A stretch of 64,000 bases of DNA from contig JAZNUB010000069.1 of NCBI GenBank assembly GCA_045592105.1, positions 121,450 through 185,449 of the forward strand. The letters are read 5' to 3'. The DNA comes from SIG636 sp045592105. Its GTDB lineage: Bacteria > Bacillota > Clostridia > Oscillospirales > CAG-382. The notes under the pieces were generated by a model. The model had not been told where the DNA came from and did not search any database. It saw only the letters and a program-made list of their open reading frames with translations. Position 1 is the first letter of the stretch; each line of letters starts with the position of its first letter. A program made the translations under genes and the position numbers. Of this stretch, positions 43,635 through 52,410 are shown in pieces.

Positions 43635-44270
43635 ATGCAGCTTAAATATGATGAAAAAGGCTTGATACCTGTTATTGTACAGGACACATACACTAAAGAG
43701 GTTTTAACACTTGCGTATATGAACGAGGAAACCCTTGGTTTAACGCTTTCTGAAAAACGCACCGTTTTTTATAGCAGAAGCAGGCAATGTATATGGCGCA
43801 AGGGCGAAACCAGCGGCAATATACAGCGCGTTGTTTCTATCAAGGCGGATTGTGATGGCGATGCGCTTGTTATTGAGGTTGATAAGAACGGCCCCGCTTG
43901 CCATACAGGCGCTGAAAGCTGTTTTAACGAGGCCTTGTATATCAGCGACGAGATAGCACCGTTCTGCATAGATGCTCTTTTCAGCTTGCTTGTTGGCAGA
44001 AAAACCAACCCCAAAGAGGGAAGCTATACAAGCTATCTGTTTGACAAAGGTATAGACAAGATACTTAAAAAGGTTGGCGAGGAATGCACGGAGGTAATTA
44101 TTGCTGGTACAAAGCGCGATAAAGAAGAAGCCGTTTTTGAGCTTGCAGATCTTGTTTATCATTGCATAGTGCTTATGGTAGAATCCGGAATAACCTTAAA
44201 TGACGTAAGAAAAGAGCTTGCTAAGCGCCATATAGTTGACCACAAGGTTAAGCAGGAGACGATGAAATGA
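43635..44270 (+). CDS. hisI: Bifunctional PR-AMP cyclohydrolase / PR-ATP pyrophosphatase
   Basis: A 211-residue HisIE fusion. Residues 1-105 are the cyclohydrolase (AYMNEETLGLTL, RSRQCIWRKGETSGN, the zinc cysteines in CDGDALVI and CHTG). Residues about 115-205 are the pyrophosphatase (KVGEECTEVIIAGTKRDKEE). Overlaps the next gene by 4 bases. Confidence 0.95.
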   Translation: MQLKYDEKGLIPVIVQDTYTKEVLTLAYMNEETLGLTLSEKRTVFYSRSRQCIWRKGETSGNIQRVVSIKADCDGDALVIEVDKNGPACHTGAESCFNEALYISDEIAPFCIDALFSLLVGRKTNPKEGSYTSYLFDKGIDKILKKVGEECTEVIIAGTKRDKEEAVFELADLVYHCIVLMVESGITLNDVRKELAKRHIVDHKVKQETMK

Positions 44271-45085
44271 TAAGGTCCTGCGTACATACGCATACCGTTT
44301 TTTGCGATGGCAAAAATACTATGTATGAAATGGCTGAAAGTGCATACGAAGCAGGACTTGATACCTTGGGTTTTTCCGGCCACAGCTATGTGGAGCTTGA
44401 TGATTTCGGCATCAAAAGCGAAACGATGGAGCAGTACCGTTCCGAAGCGCATCGCGTAAAAAAGCTGTTTGAAGGAAAGCTTGATATCCTTTGCGGTATA
44501 GAGCTTGATAGCTGTGCGCCCGAAAGCTTTGATTTAAGCGGGCTTGATTACATAATAGGTTCCGCGCACGAGGTTAAGGGCGATGACGGCGTTGTTTATA
44601 TTATTGACGGAACGCATGAAAGGCTTGTGCAAGCGGCTGACTATGGCTTTAACGGCAGCATAGAACGCTTATACACAGCGTACTATGACCAGTTTGTTAC
44701 CTTTTTGGAGAAGAAAAAGCCAACAATTGTTGGGCATTTTGATTTGATTACAAAGTTTAATGAAAAGCACCGTATTTTTGATGATAACAGCAACAAGTAT
44801 AAGGATGTTGCTATATCAATGCTTGACAGGGTTTTGAAGCATGATATGGTTATTGAGCTTAACGTAGGTGCTATAGCGCGTGGGTACAGAACGCTTCCGT
44901 ATCCCGCAGGCTTTCTGCTTGAGCGCATACTTCAAAAAAACGGCAGGTTAATTATTACTACCGATGCTCATTCTAAAGCAACGCTTGCTCATTGGACTTC
45001 TGAGGCGGAGCAGTATTTGCAAGCAATTGGCTTTAAAACCGTTTTAGAGCTTGGAGTAAACGGTTTTTACGAGCGTAAATTGTAA
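44267..45085 (+). CDS. PHP-type histidinol-phosphatase (HisJ family)
   Basis: A 272-residue PHP-domain phosphatase: VHTHTVFCDGKNTM, GFSGHSYVELDDFG, CGIELDSCAP, VGHFDLITKF and TTDAHSKATL. It supplies the histidinol-phosphate phosphatase missing from HisB, completing the pathway. The starting ATG overlaps the hisIE stop (ATGA). Confidence 0.92.
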   Translation: MIRSCVHTHTVFCDGKNTMYEMAESAYEAGLDTLGFSGHSYVELDDFGIKSETMEQYRSEAHRVKKLFEGKLDILCGIELDSCAPESFDLSGLDYIIGSAHEVKGDDGVVYIIDGTHERLVQAADYGFNGSIERLYTAYYDQFVTFLEKKKPTIVGHFDLITKFNEKHRIFDDNSNKYKDVAISMLDRVLKHDMVIELNVGAIARGYRTLPYPAGFLLERILQKNGRLIITTDAHSKATLAHWTSEAEQYLQAIGFKTVLELGVNGFYERKL

Positions 45086-45090
45086 ACTAA

Positions 45091-45131
45091 AGGCTGTACC
45101 ATAACGCAGATATTTGCGTATGCTACAGCCT
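45091..45131. terminator. Bidirectional terminator after the his operon
   Basis: AGGCTGTA-c-CATAaCGCA pairs with TGCGTATG-c-TACAGCCT (45091-45131), an interrupted 16-bp stem between the phosphatase gene and the convergent DUF378 gene. Confidence 0.8.
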
Positions 45132-45140
45132 GATTTTTAG

Positions 45141-45347
45141 TTATTCGCTTTCAACGGGTACGTGCTTTTTAAACAGCAAGGTTACGCAGTAAATACCGGC
45201 AAGTGCAACAACGGTATAGATTATTCTGCTAAGCGGTTCGGATTGACCGCCGAATATCCATGCAACGATGTCAAAACGGAACAAACCTATTGAACCCCAG
45301 TTTAAAGCACCGATTATAACCAAAGCAAGAGAAATTCTATCAAGCAT
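45141..45347 (-). CDS. DUF378 (YuzA-like) small membrane protein
   Basis: A 68-residue protein with two hydrophobic segments and the family start LDRISLALVIIGALNWGSIG, then FRFDIVAWIFG. Function is unknown. GAGG precedes the ATG. Confidence 0.88.
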   Translation of the reverse strand: MLDRISLALVIIGALNWGSIGLFRFDIVAWIFGGQSEPLSRIIYTVVALAGIYCVTLLFKKHVPVESE

Positions 45348-45412
45348 CTTTTCATCTCCTCTCTTGGCTATATTTTATACACAAACAAAAAAACTATTCA
45401 TTAAAAACACCA

Positions 45413-45441
45413 TTGACAAAAGATAGAAAAAAATGTATTAT
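45413..45441 (+). promoter_or_regulatory. Sigma-A promoter for trmB
   Basis: TTGACA (45413-45418), 17 bases, TATTAT (45436-45441), about 33 bases before trmB. Confidence 0.75.
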
Positions 45442-45473
45442 TCTTTTAGCAACATAAAACGGAGATATGTATT

Positions 45474-46115
45474 ATGAGAATGCGAACAAAAAAGAATAGA
45501 GAAGCAAGGCTTAAAAAGGTTGAGGATTTATTTGTTGTTTGCGAAGGCGAAAAAATTGATGTTACAGAAAGCTTTGATAAAAAACGCCCGCTATGGTTGG
45601 AGATTGGTTGCGGCAAAGGCACGTTTGCAACTCAAATGTCTACACGGCATACCGAAGTAAACTATTTAGCCTTCGAGAAAGTTATCGACGTTATGATGAT
45701 GGCTATGGAAAAAGCAGCAAGGGAAGGCTGCGGAAACCTGCGCTTTTATAACGGCGATGCAGAGAATATTTGTGCGCTGTTAGAGGGCGAAGAGCTGGAC
45801 AGAATATTTATTAATTTTTGTGACCCATGGCCTAAAAAGCGTAATGCAAAACGGCGTTTAACATCCCCTTTGTTTTTGGAAAAATATAAAAAGCTTCTTG
45901 CTAACGGTGCGCGTATATATTTTAAAACCGATAACCGCGATTTATTCGATTATTCCTTGGAGCAGTTTGTAGAGTGCGGTTATACTCTTGAGAACATTTG
46001 CTACGATTTGCATGCATCTGAGCTGAACGAGGGGAATATAGAAACAGAATACGAAAGAAACTTTTCAGAAAAAGGCTTTAAGATTAATTATGTAGAAGCT
46101 TTTATCAAAGAATAG
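45474..46115 (+). CDS. trmB: tRNA (guanine-N7-)-methyltransferase
   Basis: Methylates G46 of tRNAs. The 213-residue protein has the SAM site LEIGCGKGTFATQ, NGDAENI and INFCDPWPKKRNAKRRLTSP, and FKTDNRDLF. It is a single-gene unit with its own promoter and terminator. Confidence 0.95.
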   Translation: MRMRTKKNREARLKKVEDLFVVCEGEKIDVTESFDKKRPLWLEIGCGKGTFATQMSTRHTEVNYLAFEKVIDVMMMAMEKAAREGCGNLRFYNGDAENICALLEGEELDRIFINFCDPWPKKRNAKRRLTSPLFLEKYKKLLANGARIYFKTDNRDLFDYSLEQFVECGYTLENICYDLHASELNEGNIETEYERNFSEKGFKINYVEAFIKE

Positions 46116-46122
46116 AAATAAC

Positions 46123-46149
46123 GGGCTGTAAAAAAGTTATTTACAGCCC
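46123..46149. terminator. Bidirectional terminator after trmB
   Basis: GGGCTGTAAA (46123-46132) pairs with TTTACAGCCC (46140-46149), loop of seven, between convergent trmB and the yfbR-like gene. Confidence 0.85.
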
Positions 46150-46158
46150 ATTGATTGT

Positions 46159-46734
46159 TTATAGAGAGAGATTGTCCAGCGGTTCAAAAAATGCTTTTAG
46201 GAAGTTGTCTATAAAGTAGCCAAGCTCCTCACACTCGCACGCGTCCAACGCGGATTTTGTTGCTTTTTCTGCGTGTGAAAACTCTATATTACCGCTTAAA
46301 ACCTCGTTTTTGCATTTTATATACGCACAAAGCTTGTCTGCCGCTTTTATCAGCTTCCTTTCGTCCTCGCTTAAAGAAAACGCGCTTTCATAGCTATCAT
46401 ATAGCTCCTTCGGCAACAAGGAAAGAATCTTTTCCTCAGCACATTTTTCAACTTTTGCGTATGCTTGGCGTATATCTGTATTGTAGTATTTTATCGGCGT
46501 TGGCAAATCCCCCGTCATAATCTCCGTTGCATCGTGATATATAGCCTTAAGCGCAATAGCATCGGCGTTGTAGGCTTTATTAAAATACGTGTTGCCTATA
46601 TTTGCAAGTGCGTTGGCTATTATCGCCGTTTCCAAAGAGTGCTCAGACAGGTTTTCTTTGGTGGTGCAACGCATAAGCGCCCATCTGTCGATATACTTCA
46701 TCCTAAACATTAGTGCAAAAAATCCATAGTTCAT
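46159..46734 (-). CDS. HD-domain 5'-deoxynucleotidase (YfbR-like)
   Basis: A 191-residue HD phosphohydrolase. Metal ligands are in LSEHSLETA, the HD pair in IYHDATEIMTGDLPTP, and ADKLCAYIKC. The MxRW segment (MKYIDRWALM) is typical of YfbR, which dephosphorylates dNMPs. The start is placed at 46734 (MNYGFF) because GGCGGTG lies just upstream; an upstream ATG at 46767 adds 11 unlikely residues. Confidence 0.88.
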   Translation of the reverse strand: MNYGFFALMFRMKYIDRWALMRCTTKENLSEHSLETAIIANALANIGNTYFNKAYNADAIALKAIYHDATEIMTGDLPTPIKYYNTDIRQAYAKVEKCAEEKILSLLPKELYDSYESAFSLSEDERKLIKAADKLCAYIKCKNEVLSGNIEFSHAEKATKSALDACECEELGYFIDNFLKAFFEPLDNLSL

Positions 46735-46861
46735 AATAAACACCGCCTTTATCTTAAATAATATCACAAAACTTAAAGTAAGTAAACCAAAACTTTCAAA
46801 ACCTATTGAAAAAGATAAAATAAATGTTATAATTTATTTGTATTGTTAGGAGCTGATAGGT

Positions 46862-47725
46862 ATGAAGTTTACAAAGATGCAAGCTTACGGTAACGATTAC
46901 GTTTATGTACCCTTGCTTGATATAGATATGGAAAACCCATCTAAATGGGCGCGTTTTTTATCGCACCGCCGTTTTGGCGTTGGTAGCGATGGGATGGTTT
47001 TAATATGCCCGTCTAATGTGGCTGATTTTAGAATGCGTATCTTTAACCCCGATGGGTCTGAGGCGGAAATGTGCGGCAACGCGATAAGAAGCACTGGGAT
47101 GCTTGTATACGAAAAGGGATATACAAGCAAAACAACCTTCACTATTGAAACCTTAGGCGGTATAAAAACCATATACTTAGACGTTAAAGATGGGCACGTT
47201 GTTAATATAACCGCCGCTATAGGCGCGCCTATTCTTGATTACAAAAAAGTTCCTTCAACCGTTTGCGATGCTAACGGAAGCTGTTTGAACGTTCCGATAG
47301 AGGTTTTAGGGGAAACAATGCTTATCAACGCTATATCCTTGGGCAATCCGCATTGCGTTGTTTTTGTTGAGGATGCGTTTGGCTTTGATATTGACAAATA
47401 CGGTCCCGTGGTGGAGTGCCACAAGGTTCTTCCGCAAAAAGCTAACGTTGAATTTGTTCAGGTTATGGATAGAAAAAATCTGCGTATGCGTACTTGGGAG
47501 CGCAACTGCGGTGAAACCTTGGCGTGTGCCACAGGCTGTAGCGCGGCAACGGTTTGCGGATATCTTACAGGGCGTTGCGGGCCTGAAACAACCGTTCATC
47601 AGCTTGGCGGTGATATCACGATAAGATACGATACAAAAGAAAACTGTATATATATGACAGGCGCCTCCGTAATTGTTTTTGATGGCGAGGCAGACTATAA
47701 CGCTTTTAAGGAGTTTGAACTATGA
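46862..47725 (+). CDS. dapF: Diaminopimelate epimerase
   Basis: Converts LL-DAP to meso-DAP. The 287-residue protein has both catalytic cysteines (EMCGNAIRS and ATGCSAATV) and the start KFTKMQAYGNDYVYV. It overlaps murE by 4 bases, linking meso-DAP supply directly to its use. Confidence 0.94.
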   Translation: MKFTKMQAYGNDYVYVPLLDIDMENPSKWARFLSHRRFGVGSDGMVLICPSNVADFRMRIFNPDGSEAEMCGNAIRSTGMLVYEKGYTSKTTFTIETLGGIKTIYLDVKDGHVVNITAAIGAPILDYKKVPSTVCDANGSCLNVPIEVLGETMLINAISLGNPHCVVFVEDAFGFDIDKYGPVVECHKVLPQKANVEFVQVMDRKNLRMRTWERNCGETLACATGCSAATVCGYLTGRCGPETTVHQLGGDITIRYDTKENCIYMTGASVIVFDGEADYNAFKEFEL

Positions 47726-49176
47726 AGCTTGCAAAATTGCTTGAAAATATAGAATATACCGCTGATAACTTTAACCCCGATATAGATATAAACAATATAT
47801 GTTATGATTCACGCAAGGCAAAGGAAGGCGATATATTCGTATGCATAAAGGGCTATCAAAGCGATGGGCATAAGTATGCTAAATACGCTTACAACAGCGG
47901 CGTTCGCGTTTTTGCTGTTGAAAAGGTTTTGGATTTGCCCGATGATGCTACATTAATTTACGTTGATGATACCCGCAAGTTTTTGGCTTTGGCTTCTGCC
48001 GCTTATTTCGGCTATCCTGCAAAGAACCTTACAACGGTTGCTATTACAGGCACTAAAGGCAAAACAAGTATAAGCTTTATGCTTAAAACGATATTTGAAA
48101 ACGCAGGTATAAAAACGGGTATAATAGGTACAACGGGTATATATTACGGTGATACCTCTATAAAAACAGAAAACTCCACGCCGGAGTCTTATGAGATACA
48201 CTATCATTTTGCAAAGATGGCAGAGGCGGGCTGTAAAGCCGTTGTAATCGAAGCAACTTCGCAAGGCTTTAAGCTTGACAGAACTGCCGGTATTAATTTT
48301 GATATTGGCATATACACCAATCTTTCGCCTGACCATATCGGCGGGAACGAGCACGCAGATTTTGCAGAATATCTAAATTGCAAAAAGATGCTGTTTAAAC
48401 AGTGCAAAAACGGCATAGCTAATGCTGATAGTCAGTATTTTGCAGAAATTACCAAAAACGCAGTATGCCCCATAAAAACATACGCGCTTGACAGCACGGC
48501 TGACTATATGGCTAAAAACCTAAGCTTCACCACCGATAATAAACAGCTGTGCACAAAGTTTAACTGTGTATACGATAATAACGAGTTTCTTGTTAAATTG
48601 AAAATACCGGGTAAATTTTACGTTTATAATGCGCTTGCGGCAATTTCTACCGCTAAAAGCTTAGGTATTAACGATGATGTGATAGTAAAATCACTTGAGG
48701 AAACCTTTGTAAAGGGCAGGATGGAGATTGTTCCTACCAATAACGGCAGTACCGTTATAATTGATTACGCGCATAACGAGCTTAGCGTTCAAAGCCTTTT
48801 TGAAACAATTCGCGTATACAACCCCAAAAAAATAACCGTTGTTTTTGGTTGCGGCGGCAACCGTTCAAAGCTACGCCGCTATGCGATGGGCGAGATAATT
48901 GGTAACAACGCAGATTTTTCTGTTATAACCTCTGATAACCCGCGTTTTGAGCTTTTGGACATAATTATTGAGGATATCCTTGTTGGTATGCACAAAACAA
49001 ACGGAAAATATATTATTATTAACGACCGCAAGGATGCAATAGAATATGCCGTTAAAAACGCAGTTGAGGGCGAGGTTGTTCTGATCATCGGTAAGGGACA
49101 CCAGCTTTATGAGGAGATTGAAGGCATCAAATATAGCTTTGATGAGCGCGAAATTGTTAAAGCGCTAAACGTATAA
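47722..49176 (+). CDS. murE: UDP-MurNAc-tripeptide synthetase, meso-DAP type
   Basis: Adds the third amino acid of the peptidoglycan stem peptide. The 484-residue protein has ATP loop TGTKGKTSISFML, ATSQGFKLDRT, VIIDYAHNE, FGCGGNRSKLRR and the specificity motif DNPR, which indicates meso-DAP rather than lysine. It overlaps dapF. Confidence 0.92.
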   Translation: MKLAKLLENIEYTADNFNPDIDINNICYDSRKAKEGDIFVCIKGYQSDGHKYAKYAYNSGVRVFAVEKVLDLPDDATLIYVDDTRKFLALASAAYFGYPAKNLTTVAITGTKGKTSISFMLKTIFENAGIKTGIIGTTGIYYGDTSIKTENSTPESYEIHYHFAKMAEAGCKAVVIEATSQGFKLDRTAGINFDIGIYTNLSPDHIGGNEHADFAEYLNCKKMLFKQCKNGIANADSQYFAEITKNAVCPIKTYALDSTADYMAKNLSFTTDNKQLCTKFNCVYDNNEFLVKLKIPGKFYVYNALAAISTAKSLGINDDVIVKSLEETFVKGRMEIVPTNNGSTVIIDYAHNELSVQSLFETIRVYNPKKITVVFGCGGNRSKLRRYAMGEIIGNNADFSVITSDNPRFELLDIIIEDILVGMHKTNGKYIIINDRKDAIEYAVKNAVEGEVVLIIGKGHQLYEEIEGIKYSFDEREIVKALNV

Positions 49177-49184
49177 AAAACTAT

Positions 49185-49212
49185 CGCCATTGAGTTTTGA
49201 AGCTCAATGGCG
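49185..49212. terminator. Bidirectional terminator after murE
   Basis: CGCCATTGAG (49185-49194) pairs perfectly with CTCAATGGCG (49203-49212), loop of eight, flanked by A and T tracts. Confidence 0.85.
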
Positions 49213-49218
49213 GTATAA

Positions 49219-49827
49219 TTATAGCTTAATGTCATCAACCAAGCCGTTCACTATCATAGCCTTTATGTAGCCAACCTCTGCCGTAACGCGCTTGCGGCCG
49301 CTTTCGTTGTCTTTCCAATTGGTCTTATCTATAATGCCAAAGGCAGGGCATGGGTGAACACGCATCTTTTTTGGCATAAGTGCATCGGCAATAAGCATAC
49401 TTCTTCTCATGTGATATAGCGACGTTATGAGAAGCAAATCCTTAACCTCGGATATATACCTAAATTCACGGTGTAGGGCAATAGCACCGCACAGCATATT
49501 TTCAATAGTTGTGCGCGCCATATTATCAAGCACAACGTCTTTTTCGGGAACGCCGTTCTCAACAGCAAAGCTTTTCATATATTCTGCTTCGGTTAGCCTG
49601 CCATACTCCGTATCCAAAAAAACGCCGCCGGACATTACAAGCTTTCCGCAGTTACCTGCTTTGTATTGCTTAACTGCTTCGGGTGTACGGTCGATATTAG
49701 GGTTATCAGTTCCCAATACCAATGCGGCTTGGCAATACGGTATGTTGGTTATAGCCGCTTCAGGGAAAATTATGCTTTCCAGCACGCTGTATTCAGCATT
49801 ATTAACGTCAAGCTCTGACAAAAACAT
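49219..49827 (-). CDS. YdcF/DUF218 family protein
   Basis: A 202-residue DUF218 protein: AALVLGTDNPNIDRTPEAV, KLVMSGGV, DTEYGRLTEAEYMKSFA, DNMARTTIENM and LLITSLYHMRRS. Unlike ElyC it has no membrane segment. The ATG at 49827 is preferred to the GTG at 49836 because AGAGG lies 8 bases upstream of it. Confidence 0.87.
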   Translation of the reverse strand: MFLSELDVNNAEYSVLESIIFPEAAITNIPYCQAALVLGTDNPNIDRTPEAVKQYKAGNCGKLVMSGGVFLDTEYGRLTEAEYMKSFAVENGVPEKDVVLDNMARTTIENMLCGAIALHREFRYISEVKDLLLITSLYHMRRSMLIADALMPKKMRVHPCPAFGIIDKTNWKDNESGRKRVTAEVGYIKAMIVNGLVDDIKL

Positions 49828-49905
49828 TATTATCACCTCTTGTTGTTAATAATAACATAAAATACACTTTTCGTCAATGCGGAAGTGCCTTTAAGGAGTT
49901 AAATT

Positions 49906-51135
49906 ATGAACACTGAAATGTTAAAAAGATATGCAAGGCTTATTGTTGAGGTAGGAATAAACCCCAATAAAGGGCAAAAGCTAATTATCAACTGCCCCGT
50001 TGAGTGTGCAGAGTTTGGGCGTATGTGTGCAGAGGCGGGCTATAATGCAGGCTGTGGTGAGGTTGTTATGGTATGGAACGATGATGCGTGCAGTCGTTTG
50101 AAGTACCTATATGCCGATGAGGCTGTTTTTGAAAGCTTTCCTGCATGGCAAAAAGTGTTTTTTGATGATTACGCAAAAGAAGGCGCGGCAAAGCTTTCTA
50201 TATACGCAACAGACCCCGAAAACCTTAAGGGCGTTGACCCTAAACGTATAGCAAAATATCAAAAGGTTTCCGGTGCGGCGCTGGGCGAGTACAGAGAGCT
50301 GCAAATGAAAAATGCATTCCCTTGGTGTGTTGCCTCTATCCCTGTTAAATCCTGGGCTAAAAAGGTTTTCCCAACCGATACTGAAGAAAATGCAATGCAA
50401 AAGCTTTGGGATGCTATATTAAAAACTACGCGTGCCGATGGGGAAGAGGACCCTGTAAAGCTTTGGAAGGAGCATATAGGTAACCTTAGCAAGCGAAAGG
50501 AAAAGCTTAACAGCTATAATTTTAAATATTTGAAATATAATAACTCTTTAGGAACGGATTTAACTGTGGCGTTGCCCGAAGGCCATTTTTGGGAGGCAGG
50601 TAGCGAAAAAGCAGGCACAGGGCAAGTTTTTGTGCCCAATATACCAACGGAAGAAATATTTACAGCCCCCAAGCGTGACGGTGTAAACGGTGTTATTTGC
50701 GCTTCTTTGCCTTTAGTGCTGGACGGCAATATAATAGAAAATATCCGCTTTGTGCTAAAGGACGGCAAGATTATAGAAGCGTATGCGGATACGTGCCTTG
50801 ATGTTTTGAAAAACGCAATTTCCGTTGACGACGGTGCCTCTTTCCTTGGCGAGGTAGCGCTTGTTCCATATAAATCACCTATCTCTGATTTGGGCATTTT
50901 GTTTTACAACACTTTGTTTGACGAGAACGCCGCTTGCCATTTTGCTTTCGGCGATTCTTATCCTATGGTTAAAGGCGCGGCGGAAATGTCTGCAAAAGAG
51001 CTTTTGGACCTTGGGCTTAACAGTTCTATAACGCACGAGGACTTTATGATTGGCACAGACGATTTATCAATTGTTGGTATAACCCACGATGGAAAAGAGG
51101 TTCCTGTGTTCATTAATGGCAACTTTGCGTTCTGA
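49906..51135 (+). CDS. M29 family aminopeptidase
   Basis: A 409-residue zinc aminopeptidase of the AmpS/PepS/thermophilic type. Conserved parts: LIVEVGINPNKGQKLIINCP, GHFWEAGSEKAG, EIFTAPKRDGVNG, GEVALVPYKSPIS, NAACHFAFGDSYP, and the C-terminal HEDFMIGTDDLSIVG. Frees N-terminal residues from peptides in the cytoplasm. AAGGAG precedes the ATG. Confidence 0.93.
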   Translation: MNTEMLKRYARLIVEVGINPNKGQKLIINCPVECAEFGRMCAEAGYNAGCGEVVMVWNDDACSRLKYLYADEAVFESFPAWQKVFFDDYAKEGAAKLSIYATDPENLKGVDPKRIAKYQKVSGAALGEYRELQMKNAFPWCVASIPVKSWAKKVFPTDTEENAMQKLWDAILKTTRADGEEDPVKLWKEHIGNLSKRKEKLNSYNFKYLKYNNSLGTDLTVALPEGHFWEAGSEKAGTGQVFVPNIPTEEIFTAPKRDGVNGVICASLPLVLDGNIIENIRFVLKDGKIIEAYADTCLDVLKNAISVDDGASFLGEVALVPYKSPISDLGILFYNTLFDENAACHFAFGDSYPMVKGAAEMSAKELLDLGLNSSITHEDFMIGTDDLSIVGITHDGKEVPVFINGNFAF

Positions 51136-51164
51136 TTTGCCATAATTTTAGTAAATTGTACACA

Positions 51165-51194
51165 TTGACTTTCAAACTTAGGGTATAGTATAAT
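51165..51194 (+). promoter_or_regulatory. Promoter for the repeat lipoprotein
   Basis: TTGACT (51165-51170), 18 bases, TATAAT (51189-51194), 40 bases before the lipoprotein start. Confidence 0.7.
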
Positions 51195-51234
51195 TGTCAA
51201 GCAAATTTCAATTAATTCTTTAAGGAGAAACACA

Positions 51235-51513
51235 ATGAAAAAGACACTTGCATTAATTTTCGCACTTATTATGGTTGTTTGCAGCTTTGCAGCTTGCGCT
51301 GACACCAAAGATGAATCTTCTGCTGATGCTTCTGTAGACGCTTCCGTTGAAGCTTCCGCTGATGCTTCCGTTGATGCATCTGCTGATGCTTCCGTTGATG
51401 CTTCCGTTGATGCTTCTGCTGATGCTTCTGTAGACGCTTCCGTAGATGCTTCTGTTGATGCTTCTGTAGATGCTTCTGTAGATGCTTCTGTTGAAGTTTC
51501 CGTTGCTGAATAA
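51235..51513 (+). CDS. Small lipoprotein made of DAS(V/A) tetrapeptide repeats
   Basis: A 92-residue lipoprotein: signal peptide MKKTLALIFALIMVVCSFAAC (Cys21), a short spacer, then fifteen four-residue units, mostly DASV with DASA, EASA and EVSV variants, to the end. There is no globular domain. The strongly acidic, Ser-rich chain would project from the membrane as a flexible spacer. AAGGAG, its own promoter and its own terminator show it is a real gene unit. No family is recognised. Confidence 0.8.
   Translation: MKKTLALIFALIMVVCSFAACADTKDESSADASVDASVEASADASVDASADASVDASVDASADASVDASVDASVDASVDASVDASVEVSVAE
51325..51504 (+). repeat. 12-base tandem repeat within the lipoprotein gene
   Basis: Fifteen copies of a 12-base unit close to GATGCTTCTGTT, in frame with the DASV tetrapeptides. 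Third-position changes (TCT/TCC, GTT/GTA) show partial divergence between units. Confidence 0.85.
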
Positions 51514-51530
51514 TTAATAAAACGGTAAAT

Positions 51531-51567
51531 AAAAACGGTACACTATGAACTGTGTACCGTTTTTTTC
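51531..51567 (+). terminator. Terminator after the repeat lipoprotein
   Basis: ACGGTACAC (51535-51543) pairs perfectly with GTGTACCGT (51552-51560), loop of eight, followed by T's to 51567; upstream A's extend the stem, so it also serves the convergent gene. Confidence 0.9.
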
Positions 51568-52310
51568 GTTCTATACCAAACAAATTCAAAAGACAAATAA
51601 GCAATTGCTGATACAGTTATTAGATAAAGTAAAAGTGAAATAATGCTACCGTTTATTGCATTTGAAAAGAGGGAAGGTATAAACATTGTTATATCCAAAA
51701 TATTAAGTAGCTTAAATACCTCTATTGGCTGTAAAACAAATATTAGCTCATAAATGCTAAAACCAAGGTACGCCAGTATAACACCTGATAACCTTATGCC
51801 CAAGCTATGCGTGTTTATCAATACATAAATAATATAAAAAACCGATAATGGAACGACCGGTGATAACAAATATAAAAGAAATAAAAAAATCGCTCCAACA
51901 CATGAAACATCAGTTTTTATAAGATAAACGGTACACGGCAAAAGCAAAAAGGGTAAAGCTTGTAAAAGGTGCAGGATATATATCGGAAAAACAGAAACCA
52001 ACAAATCCCTTTTATTATTACAGCGCTTTGTTATTTTACTTACATACAATGCCTGTGGTTTAAAAATCAAGCTTAAAGCAAAAGCAAGTATACCGTATGC
52101 GGTTGCGGATATTTTGCAATAAAAATCTGTGCAACCTAAAATCATAAGCCGATCATACAGTTTTATGCATACAAGCACAAATGTTAAGCACGCGGCAATA
52201 TAAAGCATTACTGCGATGGTTAAATATGCTTTCTTCCTTTTTATTTTTCCAAATATATCACTTAAAAATGCTTGTAAAGCGTTTTTAAAACATATAGTTT
52301 TGTTTTCCAT
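51543..52310 (-). CDS. Multi-pass membrane protein, Yip1-like
   Basis: A 255-residue protein with a charged N-terminus (MENKTICFKN) and about six hydrophobic segments from residue 28 to near the C-terminus. The pattern resembles Yip1-family membrane proteins of Clostridia but no firm motif is seen. The start at 52310 drops a 26-residue upstream extension that would be read from a terminator and a repeat hairpin. The nearest ribosome-like site, GGGGGTGAT, lies in the right arm of that hairpin. Confidence 0.6.
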   Translation of the reverse strand: MENKTICFKNALQAFLSDIFGKIKRKKAYLTIAVMLYIAACLTFVLVCIKLYDRLMILGCTDFYCKISATAYGILAFALSLIFKPQALYVSKITKRCNNKRDLLVSVFPIYILHLLQALPFLLLPCTVYLIKTDVSCVGAIFLFLLYLLSPVVPLSVFYIIYVLINTHSLGIRLSGVILAYLGFSIYELIFVLQPIEVFKLLNILDITMFIPSLFSNAINGSIISLLLYLITVSAIAYLSFEFVWYRTKKTVHSS

Positions 52311-52325
52311 AATATTAATAATCAC

Positions 52326-52353
52326 CCCCAAGAAGCTAAGCGGCTTCTTGGGG
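52326..52353. repeat. Dispersed palindromic repeat, copy 2
   Basis: CCCCAAGAAGC (52326-52336), six bases, GCTTCTTGGGG (52343-52353). Shares arms and flanks with the copy at 27906-27933 and also sits beyond a terminator of a minus-strand gene. Confidence 0.7.
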
Positions 52354-52367
52354 ACACACCAACAATT

Positions 52368-52397
52368 AAAGCCGCGGTAAATAAGCACCGCGGCTTT
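52368..52397 (-). terminator. msmX terminator
   Basis: AAAGCCGCGG (52368-52377) pairs with CCGCGGCTTT (52388-52397), loop of ten; on the minus strand TTTAATTG follows. Confidence 0.82.
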
Positions 52398-52410
52398 ATA
52401 TTATCTAAGA

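Noticed and set aside
52311..52388. 26-residue N-terminal extension of the Yip1-like membrane protein
   Set aside because: It would translate the repeat hairpin and part of the msmX terminator; the hydrophobic protein begins sensibly at 52310.
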